From Xiphias gladius (taxonomy: Eukaryota; Chordata; Actinopteri; Istiophoriformes; Xiphiidae), in contig NC_053416.1 of the NCBI RefSeq assembly GCF_016859285.1, positions 16,448,501 through 16,512,500 on the forward strand: DNA of 64,000 nucleotides, read 5' to 3'. Below the pieces are notes generated by a model. The model saw only the letters and a list, made by a program, of their open reading frames with translations. It searched no databases and was not told the DNA's origin. Shown piece by piece: positions 1 to 11,986 of this stretch; positions within the stretch are counted from its first letter, which is position 1, and each line of letters begins with the position of its first letter. Made by a program: the position numbers and the translations under genes.

Positions 1-1207
1 GAGAAATGAAAGTTTAGTAATAATGTGAGAAATATGTCAAACATGCTGATGCTGAAACATTAAGTGACAGTGTAGCTCAGTAACTGAGGGATCTTGTGAA
101 GGAAAGAGTACTGTGTGGTATTTTCTGCAACTGAAACAATGAACAGTTAAAGGAAAGTGCTGGATTGTACAGAAGTTCTGCACTTCGAGTAAAGGTGCTC
201 TGATGTTAGAACCATCTGCAAACAAGAAATGTCTTGTTTGTGAGGGAGGTTTGTGGTGTGTGTGTTTTTTTTTTTTTTAATCCAGTAGAAAAATTGCCCT
301 TGAGCATGTTAACCAAATGCAGTTGCATAAAGCATGTTTAAGGAACAGATACTTATTCAGTGTCATTAAAGGATACACTGAGCACAGCAAACAGTCAAGG
401 GTCGTTGTGTTTATGACTGTCACAGGATGACAGAACATCGTGTGCGAGGTCGTTTGGAGTTTCGAGACAAAGTCTGAAAACATTTGACTAAAAGATGCTT
501 TCATTGCTAACCATCACACCAAAAGATGTGGCCATGTCACAGCCTTGTCTCTAAGTTAGCATGTCAAGAGTTAATCAACTGCTCATTCCTGGCTATTGAG
601 AACCTAAAGCCCATGTTCCTCGTTAACTTTTTATTGGAGGTAAAACCCATGAGCAAAATGTTATATAAAGCATCTATATAAAGCATATCAGTAGATCAAT
701 GAAAGATTTTAGTTTTTTATCCTCAGCAATGCAAATGATTGTTGTGACTGTATGTGTGTGTGAGTGTTTGCGGAGCAGATGCATATATGACCCCTCTGAA
801 GAGCAGTCTTTTGTAGGTTATTCTTTACTCAGCTCTACAGACATTATGTCCACTGTTCATCTGTTTTCCAGGTCTGGTTAATATTTACCTTTTAAATAAC
901 ATTCACATGACGTACAGTGATCAACACAGAGATATGGAGTCAACAGAAAAGAAAAAGAAACAGGATGTAACGTGCTGTCTGCCCATATATGGGTTAACAG
1001 GTGTGTTCCATCAGGGATACATAAAAGAGAAGTTACTGAAGCTACTGTACCACAATGTGCAACGTAGCCAATGCAGTTCTGTATATGCTGGTTTTCTAAA
1101 TTCATTGTCGGGGGGTAAACTCCTGAGGAGCGAATGAAGAAACAAATTTTGCTTTTATTCACATTCAGAGGACTAGTGAGCAAAGGGAAAAAGGGTAAAA
1201 AGAGAAA
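1..1207. other. Upstream flank of sat1, no gene seen
   Basis: No protein-coding signal can be supported here. TATA-like runs (TATATAAAG) occur near 662-682, about 530 bp before the sat1 start codon. They could mark a promoter, but no initiator or 5' exon boundary can be fixed. A T-rich tract lies at about 266-280. The sequence just before the sat1 ATG is purine-rich and not CpG-rich. Confidence 0.4.
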
Positions 1208-2298
1208 ATGGCCAATTTTATATTACGGACAGCTGAACCCAAGGATGTATCTGACATTCTGCGACTCATAAAGGTAGGCCAAATATTAAAGTCTTATATT
1301 TTAACAACTAATTATACATTTGAACCATCTGATGGCAGAGTTATTATCTCTGTTCTACTATTTCTAATTGTAGTTCCAGTAAAGAGCAGAATTCATTGGG
1401 TTTCTTGTTTCTTTTTGCCTTTTAGGAACTTGCTAAATTTGAAGAGATGGAAGAGAAGGTCAGGCTGACAGAGAAAGGTGGTACAGTTTAGTCCACATTA
1501 TGTTGAACTATAAGCATATATTTACCTGGATGTTGAAAAAAAAAAAAATATTTTCAGTCTTCATACATTCTTCTAAAGTCAAAGTCCCACTTGCAGATCT
1601 ACTTGAAGACGGCTTTGGGGATCATCCATTCTACCACTGCTTGGTCGCAGAGGTCCCAAAAGAGCAGAGCTCAGATGGTAAAAACATGTCTCTAACACAG
1701 AGTCATATTTCTCCCCTTCCCTTTAAATTCCACTCATGGTGTTTTGTTGTAGGGTACACTGTGATTGCCTTTGCCATGTACTACTTCACCTATGACCCTT
1801 GGATTGGAAAGCTCCTGTACTTGGAAGACTTCTTTGTCATGCAGGAGTTTCGTGGTAAGGTTATATGGTGGTGGTAAAGGTTAATAAGTTACAGATAGAA
1901 ATGTTTTCCAACGTTGAGGGGCATTTTTACACACGCTCATATGAACTAACTGTTTTAATTGCATTCCGCACATATCATCTTGCACCAGGCCTCGGCATTG
2001 GTTCACAGATCCTGAAGGTTCTGAGTGAGGTACAGTCACCACCGTTGACAGATTCAACTTAATGTCAGCTGTACTCAATACTACATTTGTCCGTGTTTTT
2101 TATTTATTCTTTTGTTTTTTGTTCCCCTAGACGGCAGTGAAGACTCGCTGTAGTAGCATGCACTTCATTGTAGCAGAAAACAACACAAACTCTATTGAGT
2201 TCTACAAGCGGAGAGGAGCAGCTGATCTCTCCTCTGAAGAGGGCTGGCGTCTTTTTGAGATTGAAAAGGAGGACCTGCTGAAAATGACTGCCAAATAG
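1208..2298 (+). CDS. sat1: Spermidine/spermine N1-acetyltransferase 1 (SSAT), complete, six coding exons
   Basis: Cytosolic GNAT-family enzyme that moves acetyl from acetyl-CoA to the N1 amine of spermidine and spermine, the rate-limiting step of polyamine catabolism and export. Coding exons are 1208-1273, 1426-1477, 1597-1677, 1753-1854, 1989-2029 and 2131-2298. All have GT-AG borders and together give 169 residues (human 171). Visible family marks are the N-terminal SDILRLIK, the DLLEDGFG and [14 protein letters not shown] blocks, [20 protein letters not shown], the acetyl-CoA loop [11 protein letters not shown] and the catalytic Tyr in FYKRRGA (about residue 139). The start codon has a good AAAATGG context and matches the family N-terminus. 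The C-terminus reads LLKMTAK and lacks the two terminal Glu of mammalian MATEE. Intron 3 is only 75 bp. Teleosts carry several sat1 copies; which one this is cannot be told. The neighbour zfx matches the human SAT1-ZFX pairing. Confidence 0.96.
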
Positions 2299-2331
2299 TT
2301 TACTGTTAATTGACTTGATGTTGGTGATAGC

Positions 2332-2337
2332 AATAAA
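2332..2337 (+). promoter_or_regulatory. sat1: sat1 polyadenylation signal
   Basis: AATAAA lies 34 bases after the sat1 stop codon, giving a very short 3' UTR. A second AATAAA follows near 2374 and could serve as an alternative. Confidence 0.6.
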
Positions 2338-2339
2338 CC

Positions 2340-3100
2340 TGTTTTGTTTTGTCAGTGATTTGGCACAGTCTGAATAAATACATTTACCAATCAAGTGTTA
2401 CCTTTGATAATAAACAGCTTTTGCTCCTTTCAGTTAATCTAAAATTTAAAGATCTGCTGACGAGTGAATGTACATTGAACTTTTGGAATAACTACGCTAA
2501 CTATAGTGCTGGCAGATATTGCTTCCTTTGAATTCTTTTTTGGAGGCCTGTAAATGTTAAATTCTCCAAAGATTTTAAAAAAGTTACAGAAAAAAAAAGT
2601 GTAATATTAATTAAATCATCATCATACCGTCCGTTTCATCTTGTGACTATTTGATTTTTACTGCATTTACAATAAATGCATTTTGAAATAACTTCTGATT
2701 GTAAATGTGGAATTTTTTTTTTTTTACTTCCTGACTGCATCAAAAGTTTTCATAATCTTGCTGTAAACACTACTGACTTACCTTTTTTTTGTGCTTTTTT
2801 TCTTTCAGTAATTAACTCGTGATTTACAGGCTTTCTTATTTAAAAAAATATTATTATAGTACTATAGTATAAAATGGAGAGAACCTACACTAAGAAAGTG
2901 TAGCAGTTGAGATTGTCATGAAGCAACCACTGGGTTTATACACCCAGGGGATGAAACTGATGAGACTGACAGTAATAGGGTTTTTCATTGGAAGCTAGTG
3001 GGCGGTTTGTTTAATTGTTGCATGCTCTCCGAGTGGAGGTCATAGTTTAATCACATTTTATTGACTACCTCACCGCTGCATACGAGTCTGCCATGTGTGG
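2340..3100. other. Intergenic, sat1 to zfx
   Basis: AT-rich DNA with T and A homopolymer runs. I see no gene, RNA or clear transposon here. Confidence 0.5.
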
Positions 3101-4020
3101 GGGTCCGAAGCGGTCCTCAGCCCGTTACTAGCCTACACCCACCTCTGGGTATGAACTCATTAGAATTAACACCACAGTGCACGTTTCGACCTAACCCGTT
3201 TTAACAGTGGTCTTCAGATTATGGCCTGTTGGTTCCTGCCGGTGTGATTTCCACCGCAACCCTTCCGCATTTTCCTGCCGCTCTCGGGCTGTGACGTGTC
3301 GTGCTGACGGCGGCCTCGGAGCTGGAGGAGCGGGGGGCTGTAGCATGACAAGATCTGGCTCCAGACGTCCTGCTTTGCTTTCAGCGGAGCTCCAGAAACA
3401 ACCCGTAACCCCTCCTTCTCTGCTCCTCACCGGCCCGCCCAAATAACACAAAATTCCCGACTGAATCCTGCCCGAGTCTGGGGGAACCAGGCGGCCTGGG
3501 AAACCGAGAAACGGATAGAGGCCATCCCTGCAGCACAAATCTGGTACGCGCGTCGCTTTTGCTCCCGGGGAGATAGTTTGCAGAGCTATGTTTTCATTTG
3601 TGCACGTCTCTTTGTTTTTGCATGCATATGGTATTTTAATTTATTTCTTTATTCCTACTGAGAGGCCGCAAAGGGTTTGGCCTTTTCTTCTCAGGCCCAG
3701 GCCTCAATAGAGGCCGTAAATGGTAATTCAGGCCTATCCGGTTAGCTAGCCAGCCCTGCTGAAAGTAAAATGGCTTTTGTATTCGCCAGTCGTCGTTGGC
3801 TAACGTCAGTTATAACCGATTATAACACTTGGGGTGCAGTATAGCCGTCAGCAGGCGCGCAATTAACATTTCTCACCGCCGAGGAGTGTTTTCAATAAGT
3901 GTTCAAATTAGCATTCGTCTAGACACCAAGCTAACAAAATGGCGGACGTTGGTGTGCTGAAAATCGGTAGCAGACAAGGAGTGCGCGTTTAGCCCTCCTC
4001 CTGCTAGACTCATCAATGTA
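3100..4020 (+). promoter_or_regulatory. zfx: CpG-rich probable promoter of zfx
   Basis: CpG and GC content rise sharply between about 3.1 and 4.0 kb against AT-rich flanks, with CpGs clustered at 3190-3350, 3540-3570 and 3780-3990. A YY1-type motif (AAAATGGCGG) lies at 3936-3945 and opens a short ORF of 17 residues. Vertebrate ZFX has a CpG-island promoter and noncoding 5' exons, so the first exon is probably here, but its borders cannot be fixed from sequence alone. Open frames of 79 and 115 codons on both strands at 3191-3538 are what GC-rich DNA is expected to give and are not treated as genes. Confidence 0.6.
3663..3735. promoter_or_regulatory. Cluster of six AGGCC (ZFX-family core) motifs
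   Basis: AGGCC occurs at 3663-3667, 3693-3697, 3699-3703, 3711-3715 and 3730-3734, and as GGCCT on the other strand at 3679-3683. ZFX/ZFY/ZNF711 are known to bind AGGCCY at CpG-island promoters, just downstream of start sites. The cluster lies in the likely promoter of zfx itself. Binding is inferred. Confidence 0.45.
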
Positions 4021-5776
4021 GACTTAACGTAACCTTCCTTCTTTGTCTCCTAGTTTTATCTAACTGCATGAATCCTGGTGCAATCAGCTGTTCTTAAATG
4101 TGTGGTTTGGCTGTGACAGTCGGACCTTGCGTTGCGTTTAATCGGTGCTAACGCATCTCCAGTGGTCAGTTGAAGACACTGCCGCTAATCATCTCATCGG
4201 GTTTTACACCGTTTAGTGTTGCAGGAATGATATGCGGGGTTGGTCCGATCACCCGATCAGGGTTAATGTGTTGGTGGCATTTTTCAGCACACTGATGTAC
4301 TGTGTTGTGAGCCGCATCCCCACACACCGTTGTTATTTTTTTTCACCTTGGGGTGGGGGATGATCGTCCACGCCACTGTTTACATCTTGGCACCCCCCCA
4401 CCCCCCAGTGTATGTGACAGCGAGGTTTCTGTCGCCTATAATCGCACCTTCATACCCATGATGAATGAAGTGTTTTTTGGGGGGGAATATTTGTTTGATT
4501 TTGGTAGATGAAGTAGTGATGCAGTCATGGCAGTAAGGCCACTGGTCATTTCACTTTCTGTCCTTTGCCGCAGACACAAACTAATACTGCAAAAATCAAT
4601 TTCCTTGATAGTAATTTAATTGATTATTGAGCCCCCCCCCCCACAGTGCTTCAGTCAAATTGCCAGTGAGGAAAGATTTATGTGCAGTGCAGTTTTTTTA
4701 AATTTACTTTTATTATTTTATATCAGGTGACTTATCTTGTAGTTTGTATGAATAAAATGTCAAACAAGTGAATCTCTGGACAGAGAAACTTGTTCACTGC
4801 AGCAGCTAAAACAAGATACAACAAAGCACAATGGGATGTAAAACAGAGCAGTTAGTAGGGCTCCAAGAAAAGCAATTCTGGCAATTAAATGTATTGTATT
4901 AGGGTAGGGTAATGTATGAAAAGTTTGTACACAAGTACAAGTGTTTGCTGGTGACCAAAAAAAGTTAAGGTTTGGTACCCTGTTTTAATTCTAGTAGAAA
5001 ACATCAAGTGTGCACACTGTTGTCAAGCCCACAGAAATCAATACATACAGTGTTTAATGCCAAACAATACTCTTTTAAACATGGCTATGTATTAATTGTT
5101 AAGGCGATGTACAGGCAGCAGTAGTTGTGCAACACGGACCCAATGTTCTCTCTGTCATGTGAATCACATTATAATATCAAATTAACAACACACACGCGCG
5201 CGCACACACACATACTGTGATTTTCAACAAGCAAAGGATAACAAGCTCATTTTAGCTTTTCCTGGGTGCATATAGAAAGGAAATTAACTTGATTCTGTGT
5301 AGGTTAACATACAATTTTACAATAATGTTTGATGATCTGTGTGATCTTGTTTGCTGTTTATAAAATTCAAATTGTTTCAAATCTCTTCAATGACCATGAA
5401 CACAAATTGGATTTTTGCTTGCTTGGGTGCAGATTCAGTTGCTTGAGGTTCACTGTTCTAGCACACACAGCATATTGGGGGGGGGGGGGGGGTTCAAGAC
5501 AGTTATCAATACGTTGTGTGTGAAAATGGACTTAGATGAACTGCAGTGCATTTGTCCAGTCTACTATGTAAGCATCATACTGAAAAGGATTACTTTACAT
5601 ATTGTATACATATAGAATAATGTATGAGGATATAGTGACAGACTGATTAAAGTTAGTAACAGCATGACAATTAAAAACTCATCTATCATTTGTTGAGATT
5701 ACTGGGGTTTGCATGGTTCTTCTTTTTCCAACAGTTTTGGTCACCTAAGATCTAAAATGTTTATCATTTGCTTTCA
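4021..5776. other. Probable 5' intron of zfx, no coding signal
   Basis: The interval between the CpG-rich promoter and the first coding exon. It contains a C12 run (4623-4634), an alternating AC/CG tract (about 5188-5212) that could adopt Z-DNA, and a G16 run (5477-5492). I see no gene. Confidence 0.45.
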
Positions 5777-5807
5777 GCTTTCCAGTAACAAATGCAGTGC
5801 GAGGACA

Positions 5808-8800
5808 ATGGATGAGGATGTCACCAGGCTTTCAATACATTCTGAGGAGCCTAAAATAATATTACACGGATCGGGTAATTAGCCATGCTTCTATTAATAT
5901 GTGGTTTTATTTACACAAAGTATGTTTTGGGTATCCGTGAAGTCTGTAAATAAATGTGGTGTTAGGGGTATTTAGAGAAGTGGGATTTTTTTTTGGTTAG
6001 CCAGATAACTTTGAAATATTCAAATGGTCTTATGTAAAATGTTGCTTGGAAGGAGACGTTTGTATGGTTTCCCAATGTCAGTACTAAATCAGCAACAACA
6101 TTTAATGTACCATTTAAAACCTCCACACAAATAAACTGTTGGTCTTGACTGTTATCTGGTTAATTGGGCTATACTGCTTCTTCCAGATGAGGGTGGTGCC
6201 GGTGGGCAGGAGTTTGTTGTGGAGCTTCAAGAGACAGTGTTGGTGTCAGAAGGTGAGGGGGAAGGCATGGCGGTTCACAGGTTTGCCCCAGATGAGTTAG
6301 TCATCCAGGATGCTGTTGAGGATGTGGTTTCTGAGTATGTGCACTGCGATGAAGATGAAGATGTCGCTGTAGAAACCTGCGTGATGGCTCTGGAGGGTGA
6401 GGAGGAAGGTGTTGCCATGGGAGACATCCCTGAAGATGGGCTGGACCCAGAGCAGCAGGAGGACGACCAAGATGGCTGTGGAGATTATCTAATGATATCC
6501 TGTAAGTTTATTGCTCTGCGGTGCTGGTATTGGATTTAAATGTGCGACTGCTCCTCAGAAAAGCACACTTCGATCACATTTGCACTTAGTCACTTCATGT
6601 GTCTTGGGTGGGTGGGATAGCTATTTGATTTGAAAAAAAGCTAAGTGTAAATGCATTTAAGAAGGACGGAAATGTTATTGCTCAGATCACCTTCAGAGGT
6701 GGTTTGAGACACATTCTAGCCAGATACAGTTGATACACCCATGCTCTGTCTCCTCTGTCTTAATAATGACAGCTAAAGTTCTATTAAAATTACAGTGAAT
6801 TTAACCAGTTCATTCATGTGTTTTGTATAGATATCAGATAACACTAACTAAACTGTTAAAGTTTCTCTTCTGGTGTTTTTGGTAGTTACCAAACAGAGAG
6901 AGAGAGATAATTTTTTTTTAAATATATATATAAAATATGTGGCTAAGTGTAGATGAAAGTGTTTTAAATCTTATATGAATTTATGCCTAGATGTTGATAA
7001 AGTTATACTGTGTCTACATGACAGAATTTTAATAAATGCTAGTAGTAGTTTTAAAATGATAAAGGCGAATTTACTGTGTAGAATGTTTAGCTCATACAAG
7101 AGCTGTGTAATGTATTTTAGTTTTTATTTGTATATCAAGGACAGCACTTGTTAATTTAAATCAATGTAGAGTAAACTTTCCAAATTTAGCAAAAATTAAA
7201 TCTGCAGTTCCTGGGCAGGTTGATGTAAAGTATCTAATTACACCTCTGTTCAGTGAAGAAGTGCTGTTGATTTTTGTACGTTAAAGTAATTCAAAACGGT
7301 AACACTTTGTGTATAGGATATCGAGTCTGGCTACTGCCGATAGAGTGAAACTCCGTAGCTGTACAAAACTATTTTAGACCATAACAAATTACAGATGTCA
7401 CATTTTAAACATCTTTTGATGCATAACCACATAATTAGCACAAGAAGACAGTTTCCTTTCTTTCTGCAGTAATTACAGCAGTTATGCAGCACTAACTGCT
7501 GTAATTATTGCAGCCCTATTGTGGATTTTCCTTGTCTAACTACAAGGAAAATCCAGTGGTACATGGTTCACTGTCTGAAGATAGGTATGAAAGTGACTGT
7601 CATTACCATTTAGTGATAGAATTTAATCTGTACTCAGTGTGAGCAAGCTTTGAGATTGTCTTTAGTCACTGATGCTTTAATAAAGGGTTACTGATCACAT
7701 TTATGAGGCTTTGGGGTGTTTGAAATGAAAGGCAGTTTTAAATGTTGGAATTTAAATTTTTGATTTTCTGTGGTATTTAGAAAAACTGTAGTATTTATAA
7801 ATTAGAACAACCTCTAAACCATTAAATCTTGAAGATAATTAATGATACTAGATGTCAGAATTGACAGTTATATCTATTGAGTATTCAGATAAACATATGC
7901 AAAAATAGAGAGTATTAATTGCGATCAACATCATAAAATTATACATATACTGAAATGGTAAAATTACATCCAATCTGCGTCTTTGTTGAATATAAATAGG
8001 GATAGAGTTTGCGTGTGTGTGTCTATGATATATAATATAATATAATATGTTGGGTATTATTCATCCATGTTGCCAGAATTTACACTGTCTCCAGCTTGTG
8101 GCTGGCAGAGGCCCCACACTTGCACATCTTTAATGAAATGTGGTGTGTGTGTCCCTCGCTAGTGGACGAAGCTGGTAAAATGGTGTCCGAGGATGGAACG
8201 GAGGTAACAGTCGAGGGGGCCGTGGAGGACCAGGAAGTAGAGAAGGATGAGGATGGGCAGGAGGTGATCAAGGTGTATATCTTCAAGGCTGATTCTGGGG
8301 AGGATGACATGGGTGAGTAGCAGTTAACCTTCAACCTATGTTAGACTATGATTTGACCCTTCATTATTTCTGAGTGCTAGAGATTGCCAAAGAATACACT
8401 ATTAAACGTGTCTGTGACATCTACCACGAAGTACAAATAATAAGATATACTATTTCTTTATCTTGCAAAACCGTTTTTTGTAAATTGTATTGCTGATTAG
8501 AAGAACTTTCTCTTCGTTAAATGATATTGGCCAGTTGTAACGTTTTCTTTTGTTGAGCTGAAAAAGTTTGCGGGCTCGGTGTCCCACAGGTTGAAAGATA
8601 TTTTTTGGCAGATTCGCAAAAAAGTGGCGGATTTAAAAGGTGTTTTTATTCTGCAGGAGAATCAGTTGACATCAGCGATGGAGACACAGAGAGTGTGGCG
8701 TTAACAGAGTCTTCGGGCCAAACGCTCAGAGAGAAGATGGTTTACATGTCTGTCGGGGATTCTCATCACAATCAAGGAAACCATGGTGAGTTGTCTACGT

Positions 8801-11800
8801 CGAAGGAGCGGGGATGACTGTCATCAAAACTAAACGTCAGTAGTTTTTTGGTTTTGTACATGTTGGGCTCATCTACAGGTGGGTCCAAGGTGACTGATGA
8901 GGTATATATGGAGGTGGTGGTAGGAGGTGAAGAGCCAGTAACTCACGACCGCTCGTATGACAGCGTGTCTCTAAGCAAGGACTTCATGCCTGTGGCCTGG
9001 GCAGCTGCTTATGGTCAGCACCCCTGTCTATTAAATTGCTTTTAAAACAACACTGGAAGCCTGTGCATCAACCACGTCTCTTGAGTGTCTTGGCTTAAGC
9101 TTTACAGTTGCTGGTTTTGTTTATTTTTGTGTTAAACATATTCTGTCGCTCTCACAGGTGCAGAGGATAGCGAGAGTTGTGAAAACCGCAATGGTGCAGC
9201 CAGTGCACTGCTCCACATCGATGAATCGGACGGGGTGGATGAAATCAATAGACAACGCAACAAGACCAAGAGACGGTCGGAGCCTCGACAGGTCCAGACA
9301 GGTAAGGGCAGCACAAAGGATACGGAAGTTGCCTCCTCAGGCCAGTTTTGCATTAAATGGTATATGCTTCTTCTGTCAGAACACCATAAAGAAGGCCTTT
9401 ATGTCATAACTGCTACAGTGAAGCTTTGCAGTGCTCAGGAGTAGCAGAGAGGATGTATTGGGGAAAGCTGAAAATGCATTATCATTATAAATAAGTTGAT
9501 AGTATTTTTATTTAATTGATCAATAACAAGTGCGCAATACATCTAATCATACCCCAGGATGATTTTAAATTTGCAGTTTTGCAGTCCCTATCTGTCGAGC
9601 GGTTGTCTTCCACTAGTTTATATTGTTGATTGCGCAGAATATTTGTAGATGCCCCTGCATTGAAACAATGTGATACAGGAATCCCTGTTACTCACAGTCA
9701 GTCATGAATACAAGCAAAAAATGTACATAATACTACTTTTTGCACCATTTAGTGATTTGTCAGCAAGGGTGTGTATTGGCAAAACATATTAAGCTGTTTC
9801 TTTCTAACCCCAACTGTGCTTTGTAGCAGCAGTTAAACTTACGTCCTTATCACAGCATTACCAGCAGTTTATAATGTGTTCCCCTCTGACAGTTACCTTA
9901 TGTCGACAAGTAGTTTAGAATTTATCTTTTTATGCTAGCCCTCGACAAGATTTTGTCCCCTTTCAAAACAAATCTCCCACTGTCAGGTGGAGCAAGAAGA
10001 GAACTGCTCAGAAGTTATGGTTTTGAAAATCACCATGCTAGAATTCATGAAAGAATTTCGATAAAGCAAAACATAAAGCCAGGACTTTGGTGAACTTGTA
10101 TCAAAGTTTTTTTTTAAACTACTTAAGGGAAAAAAAAAAAATTGCTCTGGTTCAAATACTGAGGACCTCTAGAATTTGCTGCATGTTTTGTGCAGCTGTA
10201 CTCTGCTATCACTTCCTAGTAATTGTTTGTTTTTTCAGTTTTTCTGATTTTGGTTTTCAGTTTTAATATATTCCCTTATTCCAAATGGCATTAATCTTTT
10301 ATTCTCAAGATATCTTTAGTGCCACTTGTGTTGTCAGTATGATCACAGAACACTTAACCTTACTGTTGCCTTTCAATGATCAAGAATTGAGTGTATGAGC
10401 ACTGATGATATGTGGCTGTTTTATTTATTGATATATATGTTTTGCATATTTTAAAACCTAGGCCAAACACGTCTTTGATATCAAATGTTTGTTTGTTTGT
10501 TTGTTTGTTTTTTTTTGTTTGGGGACTGTTATTGGTAAAGAATGTATGGCCCCTCTTACCTTTTTTGAATGAATGAATGGATTTAAACACTATACTCAAA
10601 CCTAAGATGACAAAAAGTTTACTCGACAAACAAGATTATGGCCATGTTGTCATTTCCCTCTCCCTCTTGTCATTATTCTCTCCAGCCATCATCATCGGTC
10701 CATATGGTCAGCCTCTGACAGTTTACCCCTGCATGCTTTGTGGTAAAAAGTTCAAGTCAAGAGGTTTCCTGAAACGCCACACCAAGAATCATCACCAGGA
10801 TGTTCTGACCAGGAAAAAGTACCAATGTACAGACTGTGACTTTACCACCAACAAGAAAGCCAGCCTCCACAACCACATGGAAGTGCACGCTCTGAGCAGC
10901 AAGGCTCCCTTCGAGTGTGAAATGTGTGGCAAGGAGTTCCACCAGCAGGCGGCGCTGTTCTCTCACAGACTGCAGCACCACCACCGAGAGCCGAAGAGCC
11001 AGCCGCCTCCACCTCCCACCAAGATGCATAAATGCAAGTTCTGTGACTATGAAACTGCTGAGCAAGGACTGCTCAATCGACACTTGTTGGCTGTTCACAG
11101 TAAAAGTTTCCCCCACATCTGTGTGGAATGTGGAAAAGGCTTTCGACACCCTTCAGAGTTGAAGAAACACATGCGCACACATACGGGCGAGAAGCCTTAC
11201 TCCTGCCTGTACTGCGACTACAAGTCGGCTGATTCCTCTAATCTCAAGACACACATCAAGACCAAGCATAGCAAAGAGATGCCATACAAATGCGAGCGCT
11301 GTTTCCAGACCTTTGCAGAGGAGGAGGAGTTAATGCAGCACGGACTAACACATGAGGAGAATAAGACCCACCATTGTGCCCACTGTGATCACAAAAGTTC
11401 CAACTCCAGTGACCTGAAACGCCATATCATATCTGTTCACACCAAGGACTATCCACACAAATGCGCTGTCTGTGGGAAAGGCTTCCATCGGCCGTCTGAA
11501 CTGAAGAAGCACTCAGTATCTCACCGCACCAAGAAACTCCACCAGTGCCGACACTGCAACTTTAAAATTGCAGACCCTTTTGTTCTCAGTCGCCATATCT
11601 TGTCTGTCCACACGAAGGAGCAACAGGCCTCTCCTGAAAAGAGTGAGGGTAAGAGGACAGAGACGCACTCTCCTGTTGTGACACCTAAAAAGTCTGCGCC
11701 TAGTGGGTCCAGTGGCTCTGGCCCTCCTGCTAGAGTCAGTGCAGCCAGCTTAGCCAGCAGTGTGACTGTAGTTATTGGCAAAGGTCAGAAAGAGAGGAGA

Positions 11801-11986
11801 ATTTACCAATGCCAGTACTGTGACTACAGCACCGGGGACGCTTCAGGTTTCAAACGACACGTGATTTCCATTCACACAAAAGACTATCCGCACCGCTGCG
11901 AGATCTGTTCGAAAGGCTTCCGACGACCATCTGAGAAGAACCAGCATATCATGCGCCACCACAAGGACGTGGTGCAGGCAGAGTGA
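5808..11986 (+). CDS. zfx: Zinc finger X-linked transcription factor (ZFX), 12-finger form
   Basis: Nuclear C2H2 transcriptional activator. Coding exons are 5808-5874, 6187-6501, 8163-8312, 8657-8785, 8879-9013, 9158-9301 and 10686-11986, all GT-AG and all in phase, giving 746 residues (human about 805). The N-terminus opens with MDED as in ZFX, followed by a shortened acidic activation region ([17 protein letters not shown]-like [52 protein letters not shown]). A basic NLS-like stretch ([11 protein letters not shown]) comes before the fingers. The last exon encodes every finger from residue 327 on. HSKEMPYKC and [17 protein letters not shown] identify ZFX rather than ZNF711. Fingers 1-10, 12 and 13 are present; finger 11 is missing, and residues 626-685 form a Ser/Pro/Ala-rich linker in its place. 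The gene is convergent with the lipocalin downstream. Confidence 0.95.
7464..7513. repeat. Long hairpin 1 in zfx intron 2
   Basis: Arms of 21 bases at 7464-7484 and 7493-7513 are reverse complements with one mismatch; the inner 14 (AATTACAGCAGTTA) match perfectly. The loop is 8 bases. It lies in the intron between coding exons 2 and 3 of zfx. Confidence 0.85.
7522..7555. repeat. Long hairpin 2 in zfx intron 2
   Basis: Perfect 14-base arms (TGGATTTTCCTTGT at 7522-7535 and its complement at 7542-7555) with a 6-base loop. It starts 8 bases after the first hairpin ends. Confidence 0.85.

Noticed and set aside
3191-3538. Open frames on both strands in the zfx CpG island
   Set aside because: GC-rich DNA has few stop codons; neither frame has family features.
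10757-11149. 130-codon minus-strand frame within the zfx zinc-finger exon
   Set aside because: Antisense shadow of the strongly conserved finger-coding exon.
5808-11986. Assignment of this gene to ZNF711 or ZFY
   Set aside because: Finger sequences ([17 protein letters not shown]), the MDED start and the AWAAAYG block match ZFX better than ZNF711, and the neighbour is sat1 as at human Xp22.
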